DNA from: Deltaproteobacteria bacterium
GTDB taxonomy: Bacteria; Myxococcota_A; Polyangia; JAAYKL01
Assembly: GCA_028713995.1 (NCBI GenBank)
Contig: JAQTNF010000041.1
Location: 1 to 36,044, forward strand
DNA: 36,044 nucleotides
Reading direction: 5' to 3'
Within the stretch, counting starts at the first letter, position 1. Each line of letters begins with the position of its first letter. A program made the position numbers and the translations under genes. Below the pieces are notes generated by a model, which was given only the letters and a program-made list of their open reading frames with translations, did no database searches and was not told the origin of the DNA. Of this stretch, positions 7,074 to 14,522 are shown piece by piece.

Positions 7074-8134
7074 TGACCGCGCAGGCCCCCGATCCCGAGC
7101 TCTTCTCCCACTGCTTCAAGGACAGCTCGGACGCCATCGTCCTCACCGACACGGACGGCCGCATCGTGGCCGCGAACCGGGCGTGGCTCGACCTGTACGG
7201 GTACGCGCTCGACGAGGTCGTCGGAAAGACGACGCGCCTCATCAAGAGCGAGCACTCCACCCGCGAGGTGTACGAGCACATGTGGGCCCAGATCCGCGAT
7301 CCCGAGCGAGGGTTCTGGAAGGGCGAGCTCGTCAACCGCAAGCGCAGCGGCGAGGAGGTGCCGATCCTGCTCACGATCAACCCCATCCGCCACGAGGGGC
7401 GCATCGCGGGCTACACGGGCATCGGCATCGATCTCAGCGAGCGCAGGCGCTTCGACCAAATGCGCGAGCTCTACGAGCTGGTCGTGCGCCACGATCTCAA
7501 GGCGCCGCTCAGCTCGATGATGGCCGTCATCGACACGATGCTCGAAGGCTTCGCCGGAGAGGTGGAGCCGGAGCAACGGCGCCTGCTCGGGGTGGCCCGC
7601 GCCCAGGCCTCGCGCATGAACGAGATGATTGAGACGTCGCTCGATCTTGAGAAGCTGAAGGAGCGGAAGCTGCCGCTCCACCTCGCGGACGTGGATCTGT
7701 TCGCGGCGATCGCCGAGGCCGCGGCAACGCTGTCTTACCTCGCGCGACGCCTGGGGATCGTCGTGGACCTGCGCGCCGCGGACAGACCAGTCGCGCCGGG
7801 CGACCGCCTGATCCGCAAGCTCGATCCGATCCACGCGCGCCGCATCTTCGAGAACCTGCTCAAGAACGCCGTCGAGGCGTCACCTCGCAACGGCGTGGTG
7901 ACCGTCACCCTCGACGAGCCGGACGGCGCGGCCCGGGTGCGCGTGGCCAATGGCGGCGAGCCCATCTTGCCGCACGTGCGCGCGACGCTCTTCCACCCGT
8001 TTTCCACCTACGGCAAGCAGGGCGGCTCCGGGCTCGGGGTCTACGGCGTGAAGCTCCTCACCGAGGCCATGGGCGGGCGCGTGAGCTTCGAGAGCGGGGA
8101 ATCGGGGACCGTGTTCGAGATCGTGTTTCCGTAG
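7073..8134 (+). CDS. Cytosolic PAS-domain sensor histidine kinase (orphan)
   Basis: This 353-residue protein has one PAS domain (about 8-125; 'DGRIVAANRAWLDLYGYALDEVVGKTTRLIKS' with a 'GYTGIGIDLSERRR' PAC end). A dimerisation domain follows, with the phospho-acceptor His140 in 'VVRHDLKAPLSSMM', then a HATPase domain with N-box 'FENLLKNAVEA' (N261, N265) and G-box 'GGSGLGVYGVKLL' (317-329). No membrane segment or signal peptide is seen, so it senses a cytosolic ligand, redox state or light through PAS. No response regulator is adjacent. The DUF72 gene converges on it with 9 bases between stops. Confidence 0.88.
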   Translation: MTAQAPDPELFSHCFKDSSDAIVLTDTDGRIVAANRAWLDLYGYALDEVVGKTTRLIKSEHSTREVYEHMWAQIRDPERGFWKGELVNRKRSGEEVPILLTINPIRHEGRIAGYTGIGIDLSERRRFDQMRELYELVVRHDLKAPLSSMMAVIDTMLEGFAGEVEPEQRRLLGVARAQASRMNEMIETSLDLEKLKERKLPLHLADVDLFAAIAEAAATLSYLARRLGIVVDLRAADRPVAPGDRLIRKLDPIHARRIFENLLKNAVEASPRNGVVTVTLDEPDGAARVRVANGGEPILPHVRATLFHPFSTYGKQGGSGLGVYGVKLLTEAMGGRVSFESGESGTVFEIVFP

Positions 8135-8143
8135 GACGAGTTT

Positions 8144-8917
8144 TCACTCCTCCTCGTCCTCCTCATCTCCATCGTCGCCCCCGTCCTCACTCTCTTCGTC
8201 GCTCGGCTCGACCGCGCCGCCGGCGAGCAGGCTCTTCAGGTTGCGCGCGTCGTCGAGGGCGCGGGCCGTGGCGAACACGCACACGAGGCGCTCGAAGGCC
8301 ATCGCCGCTTCCGCGAGCCGCTCGAGATCGTACACACCCATGCGCGATCCCATGGCCGCGAAGGGCGGCAGGCGGAAGTAGGCCGCGTCGCCCGCGGGCG
8401 GCGGATCGCGCAGAGGGTCCACGGCCAGGACGATCCCGTGCTCCCGCGCAAAGGCCGCGGCGCGCTCGTGCTCCCACGCGCCGTGCGGCTCCCACACCAG
8501 ATCCATGTCGCCGCGATCCACGGCCGCGAAGAACGCGGACATCTGCGCCACGGACGACGGCGCCGGGGACACGGACGGCGGCGTGACGAGCACCATGGCC
8601 CGGGCCTCGACCGCGCGCGCGAAGGCCGCGGCCCGCGCAAAGAGCGCCACGTTCTCGCTCGACGGCTTGAGATCCCCGTAGGCCGAGCGATCGCCCGTCA
8701 CCGCGGTCCTCGGCCCTGGCGTCTCGACGAGGGCGCGGGGCGCGAGCATCGTGAAGCCCACCGTGGACGGCGCCTCGGCGCGCCACTTGTAGCCGATCGC
8801 GGCCTTGGGCAACGAGTCCTCGGCCTCGGTCAGTTCCACCACGTCCACGGCCGCGAGCACCCGCGAGCGCGCCATCGGGAAGCCGACCGTGCCCACCTTC
8901 CTTCCCACCTCGATCAT
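8144..8917 (-). CDS. DUF72 (YecE-like) TIM-barrel protein with acidic tail
   Basis: The 257-residue protein fits the compact DUF72 type: 'VGTVGFPMARSRVLAAVDVVEL' at the start, a 'LKPSSENVALFARAAAFARAV' helix, 'AMVLVTPPSV', and 'LVWEPHGAWEHERAAAFAREHGIVLAVDPL', matching the family's 'F-Q-x-P-P-S-F' and 'W-E-P-R-G' regions. The molecular function of DUF72 is not established. The last 20 residues are almost all Asp, Glu, Ser and Gly, an unusual acidic tail. The start at 8917 overlaps the stop of the upstream radical SAM gene by four bases (ATGA), so the two are translationally coupled. A longer frame start upstream lies inside that gene and is not preferred. Confidence 0.75.
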   Translation of the reverse strand: MIEVGRKVGTVGFPMARSRVLAAVDVVELTEAEDSLPKAAIGYKWRAEAPSTVGFTMLAPRALVETPGPRTAVTGDRSAYGDLKPSSENVALFARAAAFARAVEARAMVLVTPPSVSPAPSSVAQMSAFFAAVDRGDMDLVWEPHGAWEHERAAAFAREHGIVLAVDPLRDPPPAGDAAYFRLPPFAAMGSRMGVYDLERLAEAAMAFERLVCVFATARALDDARNLKSLLAGGAVEPSDEESEDGGDDGDEEDEEE

Positions 8918-9936
8918 GTCAAACCCTTCCCGGCGATCCGCTCGCCGCAGGCCGCGCACCGGCCCTTCTTAAGCCCCGCGAGGCTCACCTGATACCCGTG
9001 CCGATCGATGACCACGGCCCCGCACGCCGCGCAGCGCGTCTTCTCGCCGTCGCTGCCTGGGAGGTTACCCGTGTAGACGTATCGCAGGCCCTCGTCGCGG
9101 CCGAGCTCCCGCGCCCGATCGAGCGCAGCGGGCGGCGTCGGACCCCGGTCGAGCCACAAATGGTCCGGGTGGAAGCGCGAGACGTGCCACGGCATGTCTC
9201 GATCGACCCCCGCGATGAAGCGCGCCGTCGCGGCGAGCTCCTCGTCGCTGTCGTTGAACCCGGGCACCACCAGCGTCGTCACCTCCACCCACACCCCGCG
9301 CCCGTGCAGGATCTCGATGGTCCGCGTGGCGGCCTCGAGGCTGCCGCCGAGCACGTCCGAGTAGGACTTCGCCGAGAAGCACTTGAGATCCACGTTGGCC
9401 GCGGCGAGGAACGCGCCGAGCTCCTCGGCCGGCGCCCGTTCGGCCTGCCCGTTGGTCACGAAGACCACGTCGAGGCTGAGGGGCGCGGCGAGCGCGGCCA
9501 CGTCGCGCGCCAGCTCGAACGACAGGACCGGCTCGGAGTAGGTGAAGGAGATCGAGGCGCAACCCTCGCGGCGCGCGGCGGCCACGATCTGGTCCGCGGT
9601 CCACGGTCGGGCGCGCAGGCGATCCGGGTCGCACGAGCGCAGGGCCTGGGACAGGTCGTGGTTCTGGCAGAACGGGCACTCGAGGTTGCAGCCGGCCGAG
9701 GCCACGGAGAACGTGAACGTGCTGGGCCTGTAATGGAAGAGCGGCTTCTTCTCCACCGGATCGCTGGCCACGGCTTCGAGCAGGCCGTAGGTCGTCACCT
9801 CGAGCGTCCCGGCCTCGTTGCGGCGCGTGCGGCAGCGCCCGAGCGCGCTCGGGGCGATGCGGCAAGCGTGCGGGCACAGTCCGCAGCGAACGTATTCCAG
9901 GGGCAAGCTCTCGAAGTGGGCCGCGCGCGCGGTCAT
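8914..9936 (-). CDS. AmmeMemoRadiSam-type radical SAM enzyme (AmrS-like)
   Basis: This 340-residue radical SAM protein has the cluster motif C83-x3-C87-x2-C90 in 'AGCNLECPFCQN'. It also has the additional N-terminal Cys set typical of pyruvate-formate-lyase-activating-like and AmrS proteins ('CGLCPHACRIAPSALGRC', C18, C21, C25, C35). 'ISFTYSEPVLSFELA' and 'VDLKCFSAKSYSDVLGG' are characteristic AmrS stretches, as is the C-terminal zinc-ribbon end with CAAC and CAAC pairs. Its usual partners, Memo and AMMECR1, are not in this window. The family's product is unknown. Here it sits between a thioredoxin-like lipoprotein (4 bases upstream) and DUF72 (4-base overlap). Confidence 0.85.
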   Translation of the reverse strand: MTARAAHFESLPLEYVRCGLCPHACRIAPSALGRCRTRRNEAGTLEVTTYGLLEAVASDPVEKKPLFHYRPSTFTFSVASAGCNLECPFCQNHDLSQALRSCDPDRLRARPWTADQIVAAARREGCASISFTYSEPVLSFELARDVAALAAPLSLDVVFVTNGQAERAPAEELGAFLAAANVDLKCFSAKSYSDVLGGSLEAATRTIEILHGRGVWVEVTTLVVPGFNDSDEELAATARFIAGVDRDMPWHVSRFHPDHLWLDRGPTPPAALDRARELGRDEGLRYVYTGNLPGSDGEKTRCAACGAVVIDRHGYQVSLAGLKKGRCAACGERIAGKGLT

Positions 9937-9940
9937 GGCG

Positions 9941-10492
9941 TTATGGGGTTTCCCCGCGCAGGGTCTTCACGATCGCCTGCTCGAGCTTGATCTCGTCGCC
10001 CGGAACGAAGCCCTCGTGGCTCCACGCGATCTTCCGATCGCGGCCGATGATGAGGCTGTATGGCGCGGCGCGCCGCGGGTTGAGCTGCTGGGTGGCCTTG
10101 GACTCGGTGTCGAGCAGGACGGGATACGAAAATCCGCGCTGCTTGACGTACGACCGTACCTCTCCCTGCGTTTCGGGCTCATCCATGGAGACGGAAAGGA
10201 TCATCAGACCCTCGACTGCGTGCGCGTCGTACAGGGCCTGCAGATGGGACATCTCCTTCTTGCACGGCTCGCACCACGTGGCCCAGAAGGTGACGAGGAT
10301 CACCTTGGAGCCCAGGTCGTCGCTCAGGGCGTGGGTCTTGCCATCCACGTTTTTCAGCGCGAAGTCCGACACCTGTCCGCCCGCCGCGGGCTCGGCCGCG
10401 GGTCTGGCCTCGCGCGGCCCGGCGCCGCAGGCGGCGATGAGGAGCAGGGCGGCCGGAAGAGGTGCGAACGGCGCGATGCGAGCGATGTTCAT
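9941..10492 (-). CDS. TlpA/ResA-like thioredoxin-fold lipoprotein
   Basis: The 183-residue product has a lipoprotein signal ending at Cys22 ('LLLIAACGAG'), a short linker, and a TlpA-like thioredoxin domain. Its redox-active pair C74/C77 lies in 'FWATWCEPCKKEMSHLQAL', followed by 'RAAPYSLIIGRDRKIAWSHEGF', where the residue before Pro forms the cis-Pro site. It probably reduces disulfides in the periplasm, for example on apocytochromes or metalloproteins; the exact client is unknown. AAGGGAG precedes the ATG. A weak divergent promoter is possible (TTGCCG at 10559-10564 and TACTTT at 10535-10540 on this strand, 18 apart). The radical SAM gene follows after 4 bases. Confidence 0.88.
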   Translation of the reverse strand: MNIARIAPFAPLPAALLLIAACGAGPREARPAAEPAAGGQVSDFALKNVDGKTHALSDDLGSKVILVTFWATWCEPCKKEMSHLQALYDAHAVEGLMILSVSMDEPETQGEVRSYVKQRGFSYPVLLDTESKATQQLNPRRAAPYSLIIGRDRKIAWSHEGFVPGDEIKLEQAIVKTLRGETP

Positions 10493-10580
10493 GGTGTGCT
10501 CCCTTGGAACCGGGGGAAAACGAGTCCGGTGGGAAAAGTAGCACACGGCCCGAGGGTGCGGCAACGACTTGAGAAAACGG

Positions 10581-10609
10581 TTGACCGATACTGTCACTTT
10601 GATGAAAAT
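10581..10609 (+). promoter_or_regulatory. Putative promoter of the zinc-ribbon/FHA operon
   Basis: TTGACC (10581-10586), a 17-base spacer and GAAAAT (10604-10609) resemble a sigma-70 promoter (5/6 and 4/6). The start would lie near 10616, leaving a leader of about 35 bases before the FHA gene. The region is AT-richer than its surroundings. Confidence 0.45.
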
Positions 10610-10650
10610 GACTTTCCTGGCTCTGCTGGCGCGCGATTGAGTTGGTGGGC

Positions 10651-11652
10651 ATGACCCTGGAAACGGGCATCGTTTGTGGTGAGTGTGACAGGCTAAACCC
10701 GCGCGACAGCACGAAATGTGTCGAATGCGGCCACGATCTGGCGTTCGCCCTTGCGGGCCAGAAGCCCCGAGCCGAGAAAAATGGGGCGGCCGCGATGCCG
10801 GTGAGAGCCGGCGCCGAGAGTAACAGAACGCCGCCAAAAGCGGCCCAACAAGGAGCAGAGGGAAAGCCCATGGAGCAGGCACGCCACTACATATGCAAGT
10901 CGTGCTACAGCCCCGTCCCGTCAGGGCACAAGTTCTGCGGCAAGTGCGGAACGCCGTCGGACCCGAAGGCCGCGGGCGCGGAGCCGAACTATTTCGGGGA
11001 CATGCAGACGCCGGGCAAGGCCAAGTTGATCCTCATCAAGGGCGAGGGGATGGACGGGATTTCATACCACCTCAACTCCACCGAGCACCTCGCCGGTCGT
11101 TCCGAGGGGGCCATCCTCTTCCCTGAAGACAAATGGCTGTCTCCGAAGCACGCCAATTTCTTCTACGCGAACGGCTCGCTCATGGTGCGCGACGAGAACA
11201 GCGCCAACGGCGTGTTCGTATGCCTGCGGGAGCCCGCGGGCATGGCGCCGGGCACCGTGTTCATGGCCGGGGAGCAGGTGTTCCGCGTCGAGGAGTCGCC
11301 GGCCATCGACGATACGCCCGACGAGGAGGGGACCTTCTTCTTCGCCAGCCCGCGCCGCGACAGCGATTTCCGAGTCGTCCAAGTCCTCGAGGGCGGCGGC
11401 GGCGGTATGGTGGTCCACGCCAAGGAGGCCGAGGTCACCATCGGCCGGGAAGGGTGTGACATGAACTTTCCGAACGACCCGTACATCTCGGGCCACCACG
11501 TCAAGGTGAACCTCGTGCATGGCGTGCTCACACTCGCGGATCTGGGAAGCAAGAACGGGACGTACATTCGCATCACAGGGGACCAGCCGTTGAGCCACGG
11601 CGATTATGTTTTCCTCGGCCGGCAACTGCTGAGGGTCGAAATCACCCTCTAG
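10651..11652 (+). CDS. Paired zinc-ribbon, double FHA-domain protein 1
   Basis: This 333-residue protein has two N-terminal zinc ribbons, 'CGECDRLNPRDSTKCVECG' (about 9-27) and 'CKSCYSPVPSGHKFCGKCG' (about 84-102), separated by a charged linker. Two FHA domains follow, each with the phosphothreonine-reading residues. FHA1 (about 125-205) has 'GRS...LSPKHA...SANG'. FHA2 (about 245-333) has 'IGRE...ISGHHV...LGSKNGTY'. It is a cytosolic adaptor expected to bind Thr-phosphorylated proteins; no Ser/Thr kinase is in the window. ATG at 10651 has only a weak GGTGGG upstream; an in-frame GTG at 10645 is possible. The next gene encodes the same architecture 10 bases downstream. Confidence 0.85.
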   Translation: MTLETGIVCGECDRLNPRDSTKCVECGHDLAFALAGQKPRAEKNGAAAMPVRAGAESNRTPPKAAQQGAEGKPMEQARHYICKSCYSPVPSGHKFCGKCGTPSDPKAAGAEPNYFGDMQTPGKAKLILIKGEGMDGISYHLNSTEHLAGRSEGAILFPEDKWLSPKHANFFYANGSLMVRDENSANGVFVCLREPAGMAPGTVFMAGEQVFRVEESPAIDDTPDEEGTFFFASPRRDSDFRVVQVLEGGGGGMVVHAKEAEVTIGREGCDMNFPNDPYISGHHVKVNLVHGVLTLADLGSKNGTYIRITGDQPLSHGDYVFLGRQLLRVEITL

Positions 11653-11662
11653 GAGAGCCACG

Positions 11663-12763
11663 ATGATAGTCTGCCCGAATTGCGGAAAAGAGAATCAGGA
11701 TCACTATAAGTTCTGCCTGGGATGCGGGTCCGATCTGCCTCGCGCCGGAACCGAGGAGAAGCGCTACTCGAGTCCTACCCCGCCCGCCGGTATCCCGGCG
11801 GTGTCGCCCGAGCCGGTCCCGGCCGCGGCGCCGTCCGGACCCGAGCCCATGGCGTCGCCGATTTCGGCCAAGGCGCCCGCCACGACCAAGGCGCCGCAGG
11901 CAGTCTCGCAGCCGCGCGCGAGCAGGCCCGCTCCCGCGGCGACCCCGAGACAGGCCGAGCCCGATCGGTCCGCGCCTTCCGCCACGTCGGTGCCCGCGCC
12001 GCCGCCCGGTGCGGTAGGTGTCCAGTGCACGAACTGCAACGCCATGATTCCGCCGGGCTTCGCTTTCTGCGGCGCCTGCGGGGCGCCCGTCCCCGGAGCC
12101 CAGCCAGCGGCCCCGGTGATGGCGTTCTCGCCGGACTCGGCCCGCCTCACGCTCATCCAGCCCGACGGCACCGAGGGTGGCCAGGTCGAGATCCCCACGA
12201 CCGAAGTCGCCGTGGGACGCGCCGCCGGCGGCTTCTTCGCGACCGACCCCTACCTGTCGCCGACCCACGCCATCTTCCGGTCGACAGGCAAGGAGGTCAT
12301 TGTCAAGGACGCGGGCAGCCTGAACGGCATCTTCCTCAAGGTGAAGCCCAACGTGCCCATGGATATCCGGACGGGCGACATCTTCCGCATTGGGCAGGAG
12401 CTCATCCTGTTCGAGGCCATCGACCGGGGTTCGGCGGCACCGGACGGCACGGAGCGCATCGGCTCGCCGGTGACCGGGTTGTGGGGCCGTCTGTCGCTGA
12501 TCGTGGGCCGCAAGCGCCTCGGCAACGCGTTCCCGATCGGAGGCGACGGCGTGGTGCTCGGACGCGAGCGCGGCAACATCCTGTTCCCGGAGGACGGCTA
12601 CGTGTCGGGTATCCACATGCGGCTGTACACCGACAAGAACAAGTTCCTCATCATGGATCTCGGCAGCTCGAACGGCTCGTTCACCAAGATCAGGGGCGAA
12701 GTCCGCGTGAAGGCGGGAGATTTCCTTCTGATGGGCCAGCAGCTCTTCCGCGTCGACTTCTAG
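11663..12763 (+). CDS. Paired zinc-ribbon, double FHA-domain protein 2
   Basis: The 366-residue protein repeats the design of its neighbour. Zinc ribbon 1 is 'CPNCGKENQDHYKFCLGCG' (residues 4-22). A Pro/Ala-rich disordered linker (about 30-113) follows, then ribbon 2 'CTNCNAMIPPGFAFCGACG'. FHA1 ('VAVGRAAGG...LSPTHA...GSLNGIF') and FHA2 ('VVLGRERGN...VSGIHM...LGSSNGSF') both keep the Arg, Ser, His and Asn-Gly that contact phosphothreonine. AGGAG overlapping the upstream stop region serves as ribosome-binding site. The pair looks like a tandem duplication that diverged and is cotranscribed. Target proteins are unknown. Confidence 0.87.
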   Translation: MIVCPNCGKENQDHYKFCLGCGSDLPRAGTEEKRYSSPTPPAGIPAVSPEPVPAAAPSGPEPMASPISAKAPATTKAPQAVSQPRASRPAPAATPRQAEPDRSAPSATSVPAPPPGAVGVQCTNCNAMIPPGFAFCGACGAPVPGAQPAAPVMAFSPDSARLTLIQPDGTEGGQVEIPTTEVAVGRAAGGFFATDPYLSPTHAIFRSTGKEVIVKDAGSLNGIFLKVKPNVPMDIRTGDIFRIGQELILFEAIDRGSAAPDGTERIGSPVTGLWGRLSLIVGRKRLGNAFPIGGDGVVLGRERGNILFPEDGYVSGIHMRLYTDKNKFLIMDLGSSNGSFTKIRGEVRVKAGDFLLMGQQLFRVDF

Positions 12764-12769
12764 CCACCG

Positions 12770-13717
12770 CTAAATCGAAGGTCTCCGTCCCACGAAGCGC
12801 ACTTCGGGTGAGAGCTCGACGCCGAACCGCTCCTTCACACGCCGCGCCATTTCGGTCGTGAGAGTGAGCACGTCTCTGGCCGTGGCCCGCCCCCGGTTCA
12901 CCACGATGTTGGCGTGCCTTTCGAAGACCCCCGCGTCGCCGACCCTGAGCTCCTTGACGCCCACCGCGTCGAGCAGGGCGCCGGCCGCGATCCGCTGTCC
13001 CCCCGGCTCCGCGGGCGGAAGGTTCTTGAAGTACGAGCCCGCGCACGGGAGGATCCGCGGCGGGTGGCGCTCCTCGCGTGTCGCAACGTGGCGCGCGGCG
13101 ATCTCCTCAAGCTCTGTCCGATCCCCGGGTTCGAGCGCGAGGACCGCTTCCGCGAGCACCGCGCCCCGGTCGCCCAAGCCCGATCCCCGGTAGCGAAAAC
13201 CGAACGCCTCCGCATCGGCGAGCTCCACGACGGAGCCGTCCGGTTCCACGATCGTGGCCGACACGACATGCTCGCCGAATGATCCGCCGTAGCATCCGGC
13301 ATTTCCGGCCACGGCCCCGCCCACGGTTCCAGGCAGCCCGGCCGCGAACTCGAGGCCCTTGAGCGAGGCGGCGATTGTCCGTTCCACAAGATCTGCGCTG
13401 CTCGCGCCCGCGCCCACCCTGACTCGGCCCGATGCGGCGTCGATCGCCAAGCCACCGATGGCCAATCGCATCACGAGACCCGGAAACCCCTCGTCGCTCG
13501 CGAGCACGTTCGTGCCACCTCCGAGAACCAGCGTATCGATTCCCATCGAGCGCACGGCGGTGAGGAGCCGCGACAGCTTCGGCACGTCGGTCACCTCGGC
13601 GAACAGGGCCGCGGGTCCGCCGATGCGGAAGGACGTGTGCAGGGCGAGCGGGACATCCTCGAGGATCGCGAGAGCAGCGGCCGCCTCGAGGTCAATCCTG
13701 GCGTTGGGGGGGATCAC
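12770..13717 (-). CDS. murB: UDP-N-acetylenolpyruvoylglucosamine reductase MurB
   Basis: This 315-residue FAD enzyme reduces UDP-GlcNAc-enolpyruvate to UDP-MurNAc with NADPH, a cytosolic step of peptidoglycan precursor synthesis. Visible motifs are 'LALHTSFRIGGPAALF', the FAD site 'LVLGGGTNVLASDEGFPGLV', 'GLEFAAGLPGTVGGAVAGNAGCYGG', the substrate Arg in 'FRYRGSGL', the catalytic Ser in 'CAGSYFKN' and the C-terminal Glu in 'LSPEVRFVG'. The GTG start at 13717 is chosen because it overlaps the stop of the upstream lipoprotein gene (GTGA). No Shine-Dalgarno is visible, so translation probably depends on coupling. It is unusual that murB is joined to a lipoprotein gene rather than to the mur/fts cluster. 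Confidence 0.93.
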   Translation of the reverse strand: MIPPNARIDLEAAAALAILEDVPLALHTSFRIGGPAALFAEVTDVPKLSRLLTAVRSMGIDTLVLGGGTNVLASDEGFPGLVMRLAIGGLAIDAASGRVRVGAGASSADLVERTIAASLKGLEFAAGLPGTVGGAVAGNAGCYGGSFGEHVVSATIVEPDGSVVELADAEAFGFRYRGSGLGDRGAVLAEAVLALEPGDRTELEEIAARHVATREERHPPRILPCAGSYFKNLPPAEPGGQRIAAGALLDAVGVKELRVGDAGVFERHANIVVNRGRATARDVLTLTTEMARRVKERFGVELSPEVRFVGRRPSI

Positions 13718-14256
13718 GTATCGGTGGTGCAGGCCAAGGCCTCGGACGAGCAGTTGTTCAAAGCGCACTGCATGAGGGTCGCCGGATCCGTGCATCCGGC
13801 CTGGATCAGGCACAAGCCCAGGTCCATCAGAAGGGACTTGGCCTCGCTGTCGGCGTTGGCGTAGCACTGCATCAGGCTCGAGCCGGAAATCATGCACTGG
13901 AATGCCTCGGAGCAGGAGTAGCTGACCGAGCCGGTGTCCGTGTCCGAGTCCGAATCCGAATCCGAATCCGAATCCGAATCCGAGTCGGCATCTTCATCGA
14001 TATCGGAATCCGAGTCGGCATCGGAATCCGTATCGGTATCTGTGCCCGTGTCGATGTCTGTGGCGGTCGTATCCGTCCCCTCGCCGGTGTCGGTCTCTTC
14101 CGTTTCCGTGCCGTCGCCCGGGCAGCAGCCCGTAGCGCATTCCGGGGTGTCCGGGAAGCTCGGCGTCCATGAACCTGGTGGCGTGTCACACCCCATCGAG
14201 CCGAGGACGAACATCACGATTGTCGACAAAACCAGGACATGCGGCGCCTTGCCCAT
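13714..14256 (-). CDS. Ser-Asp repeat lipoprotein with Cys-rich C-terminal domain
   Basis: The 180-residue product starts with a lipoprotein signal (lipobox ending at Cys23, 'FVLGSMGCDTPP') after a near-perfect AAGGAGGT ribosome-binding site. A short Cys-containing part follows ('CATGCCPGDG'), then a linker of about 55 residues made of Asp, Ser and Thr (repeated Ser-Asp), and a C-terminal domain with seven Cys ('YSCSEAFQCM...QCYANA...LCLIQAGC...QCALNNC...LAC'). The layout is that of surface lipoproteins in Myxococcota-like bacteria, with the acidic linker acting as a spacer or calcium-binding stalk. Function is unknown. The 266 bases between this start and the FMN reductase start hold no gene; they should hold the divergent promoters. 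Confidence 0.8.
   Translation of the reverse strand: MGKAPHVLVLSTIVMFVLGSMGCDTPPGSWTPSFPDTPECATGCCPGDGTETEETDTGEGTDTTATDIDTGTDTDTDSDADSDSDIDEDADSDSDSDSDSDSDSDTDTGSVSYSCSEAFQCMISGSSLMQCYANADSEAKSLLMDLGLCLIQAGCTDPATLMQCALNNCSSEALACTTDT
13928..14100. repeat. Hexanucleotide-based Ser-Asp coding repeat
   Basis: The linker of the lipoprotein is encoded by degenerate hexamers. Five perfect tandem GAATCC units run from 13952 to 13981, flanked by one-base variants such as GAGTCC and GAGTCG and by less regular TCGGAATCC-like units up to about 14100. Because the unit is six bases, slippage would change linker length in steps of two residues without breaking the frame. Confidence 0.8.
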
Positions 14257-14522
14257 GGGCGACCTCCTTGCGATGAAGCTCAGCCTATCACAAATCTGGA
14301 CTGATGATTCCTCGGAAATTGTTTCAAAGCGAGGATGGGACGATCCGTCATCGAGGCGATGGCCGGGAACGGGTACTCCCTGGGATCTTCCCAAGGTGTC
14401 AGCAGCCAAGGACAGTGAGCCCCGACGCGCTCGACTCGGGTCTGTCTCCCGTTTCGACAAGGACGAGCGCGGCGCCGCACGGCGTTGTATGATGCCCGCG
14501 GGGCAGGGCAAGGAGGCACGGC

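Noticed and set aside
6218-7834. A 538-codon minus-strand open frame across the PLP enzyme and histidine kinase
   Set aside because: It spans two well-supported plus-strand genes and their promoter and shows no domain.
8133-8160. Inverted repeat AGGACGAG/CTCGTCCT at the convergent gene ends as a terminator
   Set aside because: The loop is 12 bases, there is no T-run after the stem, and the right arm is the Glu/Asp-rich coding tail of the DUF72 gene, so the match is probably due to coding composition.
13928-14100. A short regular repeat array that could look like CRISPR
   Set aside because: Units are six bases with no unique spacers and encode an in-frame Ser-Asp linker.
14304-14492. A 62-codon plus-strand frame between the lipoprotein and the FMN reductase
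   Set aside because: It has no ribosome-binding site and no recognisable sequence, and it occupies the region where divergent promoters must lie.
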